Positions 8,978 through 16,772 of a DNA stretch of 64,000 nt are shown piece after piece (the first letter of the stretch is position 1; each line of letters opens with the position of its first letter). Origin of the DNA: Ruminococcus sp. NK3A76 (GTDB lineage Bacteria > Bacillota > Clostridia > Oscillospirales > Ruminococcaceae); contig NZ_JMMA01000002.1 in assembly GCF_000686125.1 (NCBI RefSeq), positions 1,612,001 to 1,676,000 on the forward strand, given 5' to 3'. Both the position numbers and the translations under genes were made by a program. The notes under the pieces were generated by a model that was not told the origin of the DNA, made no database searches, and saw only the letters and a program-made list of their open reading frames with translations.

Positions 8978-9682
8978 TTATCTGAGGCGGTATTTTATCT
9001 TGCCGCCGTTGTTTTCCCGGACGGCTATACCATCAGATACGAGAGCAGAAAGGAGCTCGTTAGACCTTTCAAGCTCTATCCTAAGCAGCAATGCGATATC
9101 CTCAGCAGTACAGTAAGCAAAGTCTGTAAGATACTCTATCACCATTATTCTCTGAGTTTCGTTGCTGTCGGCGGAAGTCGGGGTATATATCGCAGGCGAG
9201 GAGCGTTTGTTATCCTTCATTCGCCTTATCACTTCGGAGAAGTTCAGCATCGCCTGCACCTGCTCCTTAGTGCAGTGATAATCACCGTCGCCGTTTCTGC
9301 GGTATGTTCCGGTAAAAGGGTCTCCTCCGATATAGACCGGCTTATCCTTTCTGTGAGCACGGGGGACGTTTATAAAAAGAATCTGCTTACCGTCAACTGT
9401 TTCTATCTGAACGTCCTGCTCGGAGAGGATATTACAGCTTATCCTATTCTTGTCGCCTAAGATCGCCCAAATCTGTTCAAGCATATAGACAGGGTCATCT
9501 ATACCGACTGCGTGAAGTGATCTGTCACCAAGCTCCTCAACGCCGAGGAGAATGATGCCGCCGAAGGTATTGGCAAACGCCGAATAGCTCTCCCACAGGC
9601 TTTTAGGCAGGCCACCGAGAGCTTTTTTAGCTTCGATACAGTTATTCTCTCTGTATTTGCCGAGCATATTCAGATCTATCAT
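8978..9682 (-). CDS. AlbA_2 (Schlafen-type) domain protein with C-terminal winged helix
   Basis: 234 residues. The first ~125 residues match the AlbA_2 pattern: E-A-K-K-A near the start, then YSAFANTFGGIILLGVEE and later GTYRRNGDGDYHCT. The C-terminal part (about 165-234) looks like a winged helix (IMVIEYLTDFAYCTAEDIA ... GIAVREN). Such proteins are often DNA- or RNA-binding regulators, but the target is unknown. GGTGAGGTGA precedes the start. The predicted promoter lies at 9903-9931, and a 172-bp repeat occupies nearly the whole 5' leader. Confidence 0.72.
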   Translation of the reverse strand: MIDLNMLGKYRENNCIEAKKALGGLPKSLWESYSAFANTFGGIILLGVEELGDRSLHAVGIDDPVYMLEQIWAILGDKNRISCNILSEQDVQIETVDGKQILFINVPRAHRKDKPVYIGGDPFTGTYRRNGDGDYHCTKEQVQAMLNFSEVIRRMKDNKRSSPAIYTPTSADSNETQRIMVIEYLTDFAYCTAEDIALLLRIELERSNELLSALVSDGIAVRENNGGKIKYRLR

Positions 9683-9722
9683 TCACGTTCACCTCACCTG
9701 ACTGCGCTTTGCATTAGCTATA

Positions 9723-9894
9723 GGCAACACCGCACAAAGACCACCTGAAGGCTTTGTACGCAACTTACTTGTATCTTTTCCGTCATATTACACATTTTTT
9801 CCTTGAAATACGGTAGTATTCCTTCGGAAAATCTGTGCAATCTGACGAAAAAGCTGACTGCGCAATTTGCGCACAATCTTCGTGCGGTGTTGCC
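9723..9894 (-). repeat. Hairpin repeat copy A, 172 bp, in the 5' leader of the AlbA_2 gene
   Basis: Starts GGCAACACCGCAC and ends with its inverted copy GTGCGGTGTTGCC. It is flanked on both sides by TATA (9719-9722 and 9895-9898). Nearly identical to copies C and E. Listed on the minus strand because there it reads in the sense of the gene it precedes. Its upstream edge coincides with the predicted transcription start, so the AlbA_2 mRNA should begin with it. Confidence 0.88.
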
Positions 9895-9902
9895 TATATT
9901 TT

Positions 9903-9931
9903 ATTATAACACAGCCGGTGATGATTGTAAA
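9903..9931 (-). promoter_or_regulatory. Promoter of the AlbA_2 gene
   Basis: On the minus strand TTTACA and TATAAT lie 17 nt apart. The predicted start is at about 9896, at the edge of repeat copy A. Confidence 0.7.
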
Positions 9932-9957
9932 GAGGGAACCGTCCACCGCATTAAGTA

Positions 9958-9986
9958 TTTACACGGCCGACTGAATATGGTATAAT
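9958..9986 (+). promoter_or_regulatory. Promoter of the DHH phosphoesterase gene
   Basis: TTTACA (9958-9963), 17-nt spacer, TATAAT (9981-9986). The predicted start is at about 9993. Repeat copy B lies between this promoter and the gene's ribosome site. Confidence 0.72.
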
Positions 9987-10011
9987 AAACCTGACAGCAA
10001 ACAACAATTAA

Positions 10012-10171
10012 GGCAACACCGCACGACCATTGTGCGTCAGACACGCAGTCAGATCGCTTAGATCTGCCGCAGGAATACTACCGTATTTATAGGCAAATCC
10101 AGATGACATGACGGAAAATATGGGAGCGTATGGCGTACAAAGGCCTGGGTCGGTGGTCGTGCGGTGTTGAC
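10012..10171 (+). repeat. Hairpin repeat copy B, 160 bp, in the 5' leader of the DHH gene
   Basis: Starts GGCAACACCGCAC, ends GTGCGGTGTTGAC, and is flanked by TTAA on both sides (10008-10011 and 10172-10175). It is diverged and 12 bp shorter than the standard 172. It keeps the apical AATAC-TACC-GTATT hairpin and a GACCA/TGGTC pairing near the ends. Confidence 0.85.
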
Positions 10172-10193
10172 TTAAACATATGAGGTGATAAAA

Positions 10194-11183
10194 ATGCAGG
10201 AAAATATGAGCATATTCAGCAATGAGAGCGAACAGCAGCGCACGCTCCTTGAAAAGCTGATAAGAGAAAACGCAGGCAGCATGGATATCATGATACACTA
10301 TCACATACGCCCGGACGGTGACTGCATAGGGTGTGCTTATGCAGCGGCGTTTTTCTTAAAAGGGCTCGGATACAGGGTGAATGTCGCAGGGCACGACCCG
10401 GTGCCGGAGGTGTTTGGATATCTGATAAAAGACTTCACACCTGACGAGGTCGATGAGCAGAACCTGATTCGCATAGCAGTTGATACCGCATCGCCTGAAA
10501 GACTGGGGCGGTTCGCAGATGAAAAGATAGACATATGCATAGACCACCACCTCGGCAATTCGATAGATGCAGGCATAAAGATAGCAGAGCCGCAAGCCCC
10601 TGCCTGTGCGGAGATACTCTTTATTCTGATGAAAGAGCACTTAGCTAAAAACCCATACCGCAGGCAGATAACAGACCTTTTATACATGGCGATAATAACC
10701 GACACTGAAAGGTTCTCGCACGAGGACGTGCGTGCGCAGACTTTTATCGCTGCGGCTGAGCTGATAAAGCTCGGGGCGGACAGTTTCAGGATAACTCAGC
10801 GGCACTCGGTCATAAAAAGCAAGGCAAAGCTCGAATACGAGCACAGGCTGGCATCGGGCTACAGGTTCTTAAAAGGTCATCAGATAGTCAGTGCTGTTCT
10901 CACGCAGAAAGACGCTCTGGAGATAGGTGTAGGGATAAACGCATTTCCTGATCTTAGCTCAAAGCCGCTTGAGCTTGAGACTGTAAAGGCGGCGATTCTG
11001 GTAAGAGAGCTTGAAGACGGGTATTCGAGGGTGTCAGTCAGAACAAGGGGCGACGTTGATGCAGATGAGATATGCCGCAAATTCGGCGGCGGAGGGCACA
11101 AAAACGCCGCAGGCTGCACACTCAGAGAACCGCCTGATAGGGTCAGAGAGCTGTTTGAAACAGAGACATTAGATCACATATAA
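10194..11183 (+). CDS. DHH/DHHA1 phosphoesterase, NrnA-like
   Basis: 329 residues. The DHH domain shows HIRPDGDCIG (motif I), AVDTA (motif II) and CIDHH (motif III); the DHHA1 domain ends with FGGGGHKNAAG. NrnA-type enzymes degrade short oligoribonucleotides (nano-RNA) and 3'-phosphoadenosine phosphate using Mn in the cytoplasm. The related GdpP-type function on c-di-AMP usually comes with extra membrane domains, which are absent here. The ATG at 10194 has AGGTGA at ideal distance; a GTG at 10185 overlaps that site and is less likely. Single gene with its own promoter and terminator. Confidence 0.88.
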   Translation: MQENMSIFSNESEQQRTLLEKLIRENAGSMDIMIHYHIRPDGDCIGCAYAAAFFLKGLGYRVNVAGHDPVPEVFGYLIKDFTPDEVDEQNLIRIAVDTASPERLGRFADEKIDICIDHHLGNSIDAGIKIAEPQAPACAEILFILMKEHLAKNPYRRQITDLLYMAIITDTERFSHEDVRAQTFIAAAELIKLGADSFRITQRHSVIKSKAKLEYEHRLASGYRFLKGHQIVSAVLTQKDALEIGVGINAFPDLSSKPLELETVKAAILVRELEDGYSRVSVRTRGDVDADEICRKFGGGGHKNAAGCTLREPPDRVRELFETETLDHI

Positions 11184-11184
11184 C

Positions 11185-11222
11185 AAAACGGCCCGGCACG
11201 ATAATGTGTCAGGCCGTATTTT
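11185..11222. terminator. Bidirectional terminator between converging genes
   Basis: ACGGCC and GGCCGT arms flanked by AAAA and TTTT on the respective sides. It serves the DHH gene on the plus strand and the GGDEF gene ending at 11231 on the minus strand. Confidence 0.75.
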
Positions 11223-11230
11223 GATTTGAT

Positions 11231-12640
11231 TTACACGCTGCGTCTGTCCTTTTCGGGGTGGCTGCGGTAGAATTCTTCCTTATCCTCATACATTCTTGCA
11301 TCGGCGGTCTGCATGGCACGGTTGATATCATAGTCACCTGAGAGCCACACTGTACCGACTGCGAAGCTGACATCGTCGGAAGCGTCGGCAAGAGCTCGCA
11401 GCTGCGCTGTCTGGCGGTCAAAGTCTTTCTTGGTGATGCCCGGGCAGAACACCACGAACTCATCGCCGCCTGCACGGTATATCTCATGGTCGCCAAAGGC
11501 GAGCTTAAGAAGTGAGGCTGCACGGGAAAGCAGTTTATCACCTGCGGAATGACCTGAGGTATCGTTTACCGTTTTAAGGCCGTTGAGGTCGGTAAAGGCA
11601 ACGCCCATAGTTTCGGGCAGCCTTTCTTTTCCCGAGAGAAGTGCGTCTATACGCTCATTCATGGAATTACGGTTATTTACCTGAGTAAGCTCATCGGTGC
11701 TGCTCTTTATCTCGAGCTTTGACATGAGCTGATGATTTGAGACTACTGCACCGATAAGGAAAGAAGTAAGCTCCAGAGTTTCCTTTATATGCAGCATCTT
11801 TGATCTATCAAAATTAGCCGCCCAGATAAACCCGACAACAGAGCGGTTAAAGCGCACAGAATAGAGAACTATGCTATGTATATTGAACTTACAGAGCGAA
11901 TCATACCACTGTGGGTCACGTTCTTTAATAATGCTAAGGTCATCAAGCAGCAGGCAGTCGCTGCCGGCAAGATCCTGCTCCCAGGCAAGAGCTACCTCAT
12001 AAGGGGTGCGCCCCATATCCTTTGCCATGATACCGAGAAGTTCTCTCTGCTCACCGAACTCACTTATCAGCGAACAGCTCTGTGTTGTCTTATCAACAGT
12101 ATAAAGCGAGCACAGCTCGGAGCCGCAGACCTTTCTTATCTCCTCGACAGTCTCAGACATCGCCTTGACAAAATCCTGCGTTTTATGGAGCTTGATGCTG
12201 ATATTTATCACCGCAGCGGAGCTCTCGGCAGAACGCTTTGACATAGAGTCTTCATCGACCTTATCTGAGCGCTCCATAACATACATAAGATAGGCTGTCT
12301 TTTTGCCGCTGTTATCAGCTGTCTTCTCGTCTTCGGGGATAGTAAACGGAAGGTAGAAGCCCTTTATCCAGAAGCCGTGTGCATTTACATACGAATAGAG
12401 CGGAAGGTTCTCGCTGCCGCATTTATAGCAGAATCTCTCGTGGTTTATCTCACTATAATACGCACGCCAGAGCACACCCGGGTAGAAATCGGGTGTATCC
12501 GGGATACTTGCAAGCACACGGGCATTATTCTTATTCACTGCAAGGATACGCAGCTCGCCGAAGCTGCCGTCCGGGAAGATATCGAATGAATAAACACTCG
12601 CAAGCCCGCTCATATTTTCAAACATCATGCCAAGATCCAT
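11231..12640 (-). CDS. Diguanylate cyclase with sensory N-terminus
   Basis: 469 residues. The C-terminal ~165 residues form a GGDEF domain with active-site RAGGDEFVVF, and metal and nucleotide residues in FTDLNGLKTVNDTSGHSAGD. It should make c-di-GMP from two GTP. The inhibitory RxxD site upstream of GGDEF appears absent (Phe and His at the key positions), suggesting no product inhibition. The N-terminal ~150 residues contain a CYKCG pair, and residues about 150-300 look GAF-like. There is no membrane segment. The start used is the ATG at 12640; a GTG at 12652 abuts the AGGAG site. The EAL/HDOD gene lies just upstream on the same strand. Confidence 0.85.
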   Translation of the reverse strand: MDLGMMFENMSGLASVYSFDIFPDGSFGELRILAVNKNNARVLASIPDTPDFYPGVLWRAYYSEINHERFCYKCGSENLPLYSYVNAHGFWIKGFYLPFTIPEDEKTADNSGKKTAYLMYVMERSDKVDEDSMSKRSAESSAAVINISIKLHKTQDFVKAMSETVEEIRKVCGSELCSLYTVDKTTQSCSLISEFGEQRELLGIMAKDMGRTPYEVALAWEQDLAGSDCLLLDDLSIIKERDPQWYDSLCKFNIHSIVLYSVRFNRSVVGFIWAANFDRSKMLHIKETLELTSFLIGAVVSNHQLMSKLEIKSSTDELTQVNNRNSMNERIDALLSGKERLPETMGVAFTDLNGLKTVNDTSGHSAGDKLLSRAASLLKLAFGDHEIYRAGGDEFVVFCPGITKKDFDRQTAQLRALADASDDVSFAVGTVWLSGDYDINRAMQTADARMYEDKEEFYRSHPEKDRRSV

Positions 12641-12729
12641 ACTAAAGCTCACTCCTAATTAAATGCTGAGATAGTAATAGTTTTTTATTATATCTGCCTC
12701 TTATCTAAACCGATATACGCTGATACACA

Positions 12730-12764
12730 AACTCCCCCCGAAAGCACATCTCCCGGGGGGAAAA
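12730..12764 (-). terminator. Terminator after the EAL/HDOD gene
   Basis: CCCCCCG pairs with CGGGGGG around AAAGCACATCTCC, with a T-containing stretch downstream on the minus strand. The remaining bases of 12641-12797 hold no gene. Confidence 0.65.
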
Positions 12765-12797
12765 TCATATTCTGATATTGACCGAACACAGGCCAGC

Positions 12798-14060
12798 TCA
12801 CAGTATCTTATCCTCTGCGCCGAAGCCCTTTATCACAACGTTGCTGTGCTCGATACATTCAAGGGATATGCGTGCAAGGTCGTCCTTCTCGATGCCATGT
12901 GAGATACGGAACTCCTCGACCTTATCCCAGTCGCCCTTGCCATAGGCAATAACAGCGCCGAGTATCTGGCCGGCGAGGGTATCTTCAAGGCGCAAGCCGC
13001 TCTTTATATTATCACTAAGCGGCAGGCCTTCTATAACATCATCAGAGCCTAAGAACTTATAGTCAATAACTATCGACATAAGGCCGCAGAGATACATCTC
13101 GTCTATGAAAGGCCTATCATTCGGGCTTATCTGTCTTGCTATCTGCCAGCAGAAATCAGCACGGTAGAAGCCTGTGAGTATTATCTCATCAACGCCGTTC
13201 TCGTTGAGTTCGGAGAGCGAGTTGAAATAGATGAATTCCTTGGTTTTATTGAGCCCGGCTATCAGCACTGCCTGATGCACGCTCTGTATCTTCTCCATCC
13301 AGTCAAAGCGGATAAAGTTGACAAGCCGCAGGAATTTAAGCGTCAGGCCTGCGTCTGTCTGAATGATATCCGACAAGTCCTTAAGGCTCGTCCTCGGGTC
13401 ATTGAGCTTTGACACAAGGCGCATAAAGGTCGTCTGCATAGGGCTCAGGTTATTATTTGAAACGACTATCGGCTTTTCATAGAAATACCCCTGGAAGAAA
13501 ACTGCCCCAAGGCTCTTTGCATAGTCGATATCCTCCTGAGTCTCGACCTTTTCTGCAAGGATGAATATCCTGCGCTCTCTGCATATAGCAGCTGTACGCT
13601 CTATCTCTTCCTTTGAGTCACGGAAGTCTATCTTGACCATATAGGCAAAGTTTAAGAAAGCCTCGTTATCAGAATTCACCACATAGTCATCAAGTGCTAT
13701 CTTATAGCCCGAGCGGTAAAGGTCTTCAAGAGCTGTCAGCACCTCGGGGGTAGGCCTTACGTTTTCAAGCACCTCGATAACGACATGGTCAGCAGGCAGC
13801 AGATATGCGATACCGTTTGTTATAAGCTGCTCTGTGAAGTTGATATATATCTTCTTTCCGCCGAAGATAGCCTTCGGGTCACCGCCGAAAAGAGCGGTAT
13901 TGATAACGCTTACAGATGCGAGGTCGCCGTTAAAAAAGCTATACGAGGTCTCATCAAGAGAATCACGGTACAGCAGCTCATAAGCCACTGCGTCATTTTT
14001 CAGATTGAAAATAGGCTGTCTTGCGTAGTAGGAATACATAACTTTTTCCTCGTTTCCCAT
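12798..14060 (-). CDS. EAL-HDOD signalling protein (YuxH-type), EAL probably inactive
   Basis: 420 residues. Residues ~1-205 match an EAL domain: ARQPIFN, YELLYR in place of EALLR, YINFTE, LDDYV in place of DDFG, KIDF, AEKVET and QGYFYEKPI. Residues ~210-400 are an HDOD domain (DIIQTDAGLTLKFLRLVN). Several metal-binding positions of active c-di-GMP phosphodiesterases are changed, so I infer a c-di-GMP-binding or protein-interaction role rather than catalysis. The family (YuxH/CdgJ) affects motility in other bacteria. The start overlaps the stop of the small upstream gene (ATGA). Confidence 0.83.
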   Translation of the reverse strand: MGNEEKVMYSYYARQPIFNLKNDAVAYELLYRDSLDETSYSFFNGDLASVSVINTALFGGDPKAIFGGKKIYINFTEQLITNGIAYLLPADHVVIEVLENVRPTPEVLTALEDLYRSGYKIALDDYVVNSDNEAFLNFAYMVKIDFRDSKEEIERTAAICRERRIFILAEKVETQEDIDYAKSLGAVFFQGYFYEKPIVVSNNNLSPMQTTFMRLVSKLNDPRTSLKDLSDIIQTDAGLTLKFLRLVNFIRFDWMEKIQSVHQAVLIAGLNKTKEFIYFNSLSELNENGVDEIILTGFYRADFCWQIARQISPNDRPFIDEMYLCGLMSIVIDYKFLGSDDVIEGLPLSDNIKSGLRLEDTLAGQILGAVIAYGKGDWDKVEEFRISHGIEKDDLARISLECIEHSNVVIKGFGAEDKIL

Positions 14061-14353
14061 CAGAGCTGCTTAAGAGTAAAGATATATGTCTCGGGGTGAT
14101 CGCCGTTCTGCACCATGAGCGACTTTTCGAGATCTTTGGTCTTGGGGTTCTTTACCCAGTCCTTCTGAGTTCTCACCTTCATGCCCTGGCCATTTACCCA
14201 AGCGGTGACATATGCATTGCTGTCACGTCTTGCAAAGCCGAGCATATCCGCCTCAAATGTACCATCAGCAGATACATTTGTGCAGGGTGTCATCTCGCTC
14301 TCCTGCCCGAGTGCTGCGCCGAGCTTCTGTCTTACCAACAGCTGAAATTTCAT
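14060..14353 (-). CDS. Small protein of unknown function, 97 residues, coupled to the EAL/HDOD gene
   Basis: The ATG at 14353 has GAGGAGGAAT 5 nt upstream; a longer reading runs into repeat copy C and is rejected. The product (starts MKFQLLVRQKLG, ends YIFTLKQL) is soluble and without Cys pairs, with a beta-rich middle (AYVTAWVNGQGMKVR). I do not recognise it. The stop and the start of the EAL/HDOD gene overlap by one base, so the two are translated together and probably act together in c-di-GMP signalling (inference). Confidence 0.72.
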   Translation of the reverse strand: MKFQLLVRQKLGAALGQESEMTPCTNVSADGTFEADMLGFARRDSNAYVTAWVNGQGMKVRTQKDWVKNPKTKDLEKSLMVQNGDHPETYIFTLKQL

Positions 14354-14383
14354 AACGTATTCCTCCTCGCACGAATTCTTTAA

Positions 14384-14555
14384 GGCAACACCGCACAAAG
14401 ACCGCCTGAAGGCTTTGTACGCAGCTTACTTGCATCTTTTCCGTCATATTACACATTTTTTCCTTGAAATACGGTAGTATTCCTTCGGAAAATCTGTGCA
14501 ATCTGACGAAAAAGCTGACTGCGCAATTTGCGCACAATCTTCGTGCGGTGTTGCC
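14384..14555 (-). repeat. Hairpin repeat copy C, 172 bp, in the leader of the 14060-14353 gene
   Basis: Near-identical to copies A and E, same length, with TTAA on both sides (14380-14383 and 14556-14559). It lies between a consensus promoter (14571-14599) and the ribosome site. In the sense of the downstream gene it has the same orientation as copies A and B relative to theirs. Confidence 0.9.
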
Positions 14556-14570
14556 TTAACATCTATTAAT

Positions 14571-14599
14571 ATTATAACACAATTTCGCCGTCAAGTCAA
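14571..14599 (-). promoter_or_regulatory. Promoter of the small gene and EAL/HDOD unit
   Basis: On the minus strand TTGACT, 17-nt spacer, TATAAT. The predicted start is at about 14564, 8-9 nt before repeat copy C. Confidence 0.72.
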
Positions 14600-14661
14600 T
14601 AATTTTAATGTATAATTCACAAATATTGTTAATTCACAAGAGTGATATTGCACATCTTGTA

Positions 14662-15774
14662 TCAGCTGCCGATAAGCGACTGATCGAAAGCAAACAGCGC
14701 TTCATTTATCTCAAAGACGTTATAATTATGATTTGTGATGAAGTATTCGATGATTATATCAAACTTGCTCGAATGAGTCAGCGAATAGCCGGCTTTTTCG
14801 ATAAGCTCTCTTGCCTGCGCCATATCGAGCTCAAGCGCAAGGGCAAAGGCGACGGCTGTAGGCTTTTTGGGGTGATAGTTCACATCAGAGCGTATCTTGG
14901 AAAACAGCTTGCGGTCAACATTGGCCTTTTTATAGCACTGAGAATCGGTCATGCCCCTCTCGTCTATCAGGCGAAGAAGCATCTGTGAAAAGCTCTCATC
15001 AAGATATTTAAGTCTTTCATCGAGCGTATCGGACACTTCACAGCATTCATCTTCAAGAGCCGGTGCGGCTGCGAAAAAGGCTGCCTGTGGTGCAGCGGCG
15101 GCTGCTTCAGATGCGCAGCGTTTGTCTTCATCAGGGGGAGAAGTTTTCTTTGCAGAGTCCGATATCCTCCCCAAAAGCGTACCGAACACGCCGGGAGTAT
15201 CAGGCTTATCTGCCTGCATAGCCTGCGCACGGAGCTTAGGTGTCGGGTCGATATAGCGGCTGCTGATATATTCTGACAGCCCTGAATACAGCCTGTCACT
15301 GAGCTTTAATGCGCCGTTTCCGAAAAAGACTATATACACGAGCATATCATGCTGCTCCAGAAACCCCTTTATTGTTGTGACAGCGACTTTGAGAGCTTCC
15401 CTTTTCGGGTAGCCGTATACACCTGAAGATATAAGCGGAAAGGCTATGCTCTCACAGCCTTTTTCAAGAGCTATTTCAAGGCTTTTACGGTAGCAGCTTG
15501 CCAAAAGCTCAGGCTCGCCGTTATTTCCTCCACGCCATATAGGGCCTACGGTATGTATTATAAATTTACAGGGCATATTATAGCCGAGGGTCAGCTTGGC
15601 GTCGCCTGTGTCACAGCCGCCGAGGGTGCGGCATTCCTGTAAAAGCTGCGGCCCTGCGGCACGGTGAATAGCGCCGTCAACACCTCCTCCGCCAAGAAGC
15701 GTATTATTGGCAGCATTGACTGCTGCGTCACATTTCACACGGGTAATATCATCATTGATATAAATAAGCGGCAT
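14662..15774 (-). CDS. Macro-domain protein (ADP-ribose hydrolase type) with C-terminal helical domain
   Basis: 370 residues. Residues 1-~175 are a macro domain: [19 protein letters not shown] (17-36), the adenine-ribose loop [11 protein letters not shown], and [10 protein letters not shown]. This resembles the O-acetyl-ADP-ribose/ADP-ribosyl hydrolase group. A low-complexity Ala/Pro/Asp linker (~205-255) leads to a C-terminal region (~255-370) with an XRE-like helical pattern ([20 protein letters not shown]). That C-terminal arrangement suggests a regulator or nucleic-acid-binding role for the tail (inference). The start overlaps the stop of the upstream membrane protein gene (TGATG). Confidence 0.82.
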   Translation of the reverse strand: MPLIYINDDITRVKCDAAVNAANNTLLGGGGVDGAIHRAAGPQLLQECRTLGGCDTGDAKLTLGYNMPCKFIIHTVGPIWRGGNNGEPELLASCYRKSLEIALEKGCESIAFPLISSGVYGYPKREALKVAVTTIKGFLEQHDMLVYIVFFGNGALKLSDRLYSGLSEYISSRYIDPTPKLRAQAMQADKPDTPGVFGTLLGRISDSAKKTSPPDEDKRCASEAAAAAPQAAFFAAAPALEDECCEVSDTLDERLKYLDESFSQMLLRLIDERGMTDSQCYKKANVDRKLFSKIRSDVNYHPKKPTAVAFALALELDMAQARELIEKAGYSLTHSSKFDIIIEYFITNHNYNVFEINEALFAFDQSLIGS

Positions 15775-16334
15775 CAGCTATAACTCCTATTCTTTATCTC
15801 AAATGTCACAGGTGCAGGCTTGCCTTTGTACACAAGGTCGCTGACTGTAAGGGTGTTATCTTCATCAAATGGCAGGGCTTTAATTTCTGTATCCTTTTGC
15901 TTGTAGAGAAGTATATATCTGCCGTTATCATCTGCAACTACGGCAAAGAACATTCTCGGGATATGATATATTTGCATATGACCGGTAAAAAGCGCACGGC
16001 TAAGCGTTTCGTTTATAACAGGCACTGTTATATCAAGGCTTTTGTCCTTGCAGGTCTCTCCCTGCCGATAGCCGCCGTCGGAGAAGGCCTTGTCAAATAA
16101 CGGGACGGCCTTTTTATAGTCGATATTATCCTTTATCATAAGCGTTATCATCAAAAAGCCCGGGTCGATAAGTGCGAGGAGTGCGAGCCATTTGAGCGGA
16201 GTAAGCAAAAAACCGGCAGCGATAAAGACCGCCCCTGTAAACGGCACACCGCTCCTGCCGGCACGCGAAGCGCCGTAGCTCATAACTATAAAAAACAGGC
16301 CTATAGCACAAAGCAAGGCACAGACGCCATACAT
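15774..16334 (-). CDS. Membrane protein of unknown function
   Basis: 186 residues from the ATG at 16334, chosen because GGGGGTGAG lies 9 nt upstream; an upstream TTG would overlap this site. Two to three hydrophobic segments lie in the first ~70 residues ([33 protein letters not shown]). A soluble C-terminal half follows, with beta-like strands ([17 protein letters not shown]). No known family recognised. It is translationally coupled to the macro-domain gene. Its leader contains the short repeat copy D. Confidence 0.7.
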   Translation of the reverse strand: MYGVCALLCAIGLFFIVMSYGASRAGRSGVPFTGAVFIAAGFLLTPLKWLALLALIDPGFLMITLMIKDNIDYKKAVPLFDKAFSDGGYRQGETCKDKSLDITVPVINETLSRALFTGHMQIYHIPRMFFAVVADDNGRYILLYKQKDTEIKALPFDEDNTLTVSDLVYKGKPAPVTFEIKNRSYS

Positions 16335-16365
16335 TTCCACAGGCTCACCCCCTATCAATTCTTAA

Positions 16366-16434
16366 GGCAATACCGCACAAAGATGCAAGCAAGTTGTGTA
16401 CAAAGCCGGCAGTCGGTCTTTGTGCGATATTGCC
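16366..16434 (-). repeat. Hairpin repeat copy D, 69-bp internally deleted form
   Basis: Ends GGCAATACCGCAC and GTGCGATATTGCC are retained. The flanking tetramers are TTAA (16362-16365) and TTAT (16435-16438). Its first two thirds match the first ~57 bp of the 172-bp form, and the middle is missing. It lies between a promoter (16443-16471) and the start at 16334. Relative to the gene its orientation is opposite to copies A, B and C. Confidence 0.8.
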
Positions 16435-16442
16435 TTATAATA

Positions 16443-16471
16443 AGGATATCACAAGAATGGCGGAAAGTCAA
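16443..16471 (-). promoter_or_regulatory. Promoter of the membrane protein/macro-domain unit
   Basis: On the minus strand TTGACT, 17-nt spacer, TATCCT. The predicted start is at about 16436, at the edge of repeat copy D. Confidence 0.6.
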
Positions 16472-16668
16472 CATTATCTTATATGGTGACAGCGACGATA
16501 CACGGCGCTCATTGCAGTTGATTTGAGGGATAATATACTGCAAATCAGGGCACACAAGATATGCATTATGCATTTTGCAATATGTATTTACACTGTTTTT
16601 GTGCAACTTGCACTTTGTTGTTGTTATAATTTCGTTCATAATAACGAAAAGAATATTACAAATTTCTA

Positions 16669-16697
16669 TTGCATTTTATGTGGAAATAGTATATAAT
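16669..16697 (+). promoter_or_regulatory. Promoter of the EF-G paralogue
   Basis: TTGCAT (16669-16674), 17-nt spacer, TATAAT (16692-16697). The same CTATTGCATTTT block precedes the GH31 gene at 56512-56523. The rest of 16472-16668 is AT-rich with no gene seen. Confidence 0.65.
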
Positions 16698-16772
16698 TAA
16701 GTTATGCGATTTGTGGTTTTTTGTTAAATATATCAAATCGGCGTAAAACCAATCAGACAGGAGAGAAACATA

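Noticed and set aside
9803-9985. 60-codon open frame on the plus strand
   Set aside because: Translation of repeat copy A running into a promoter region; no ribosome site.
14265-14537. Open frame starting MCANCAVSFFVRLHRF, also present at 24405-24641
   Set aside because: It lies inside repeat copies C and E and exists only because those copies are near-identical. It is lost in the diverged copies, has no ribosome site, and the covariation favours structure over coding.
14662-16334. Macro-domain/membrane pair considered as a DarTG-type toxin-antitoxin
   Set aside because: The macro protein lacks the usual DarG layout and no DarT-like ADP-ribosyltransferase motif is found in the membrane protein.
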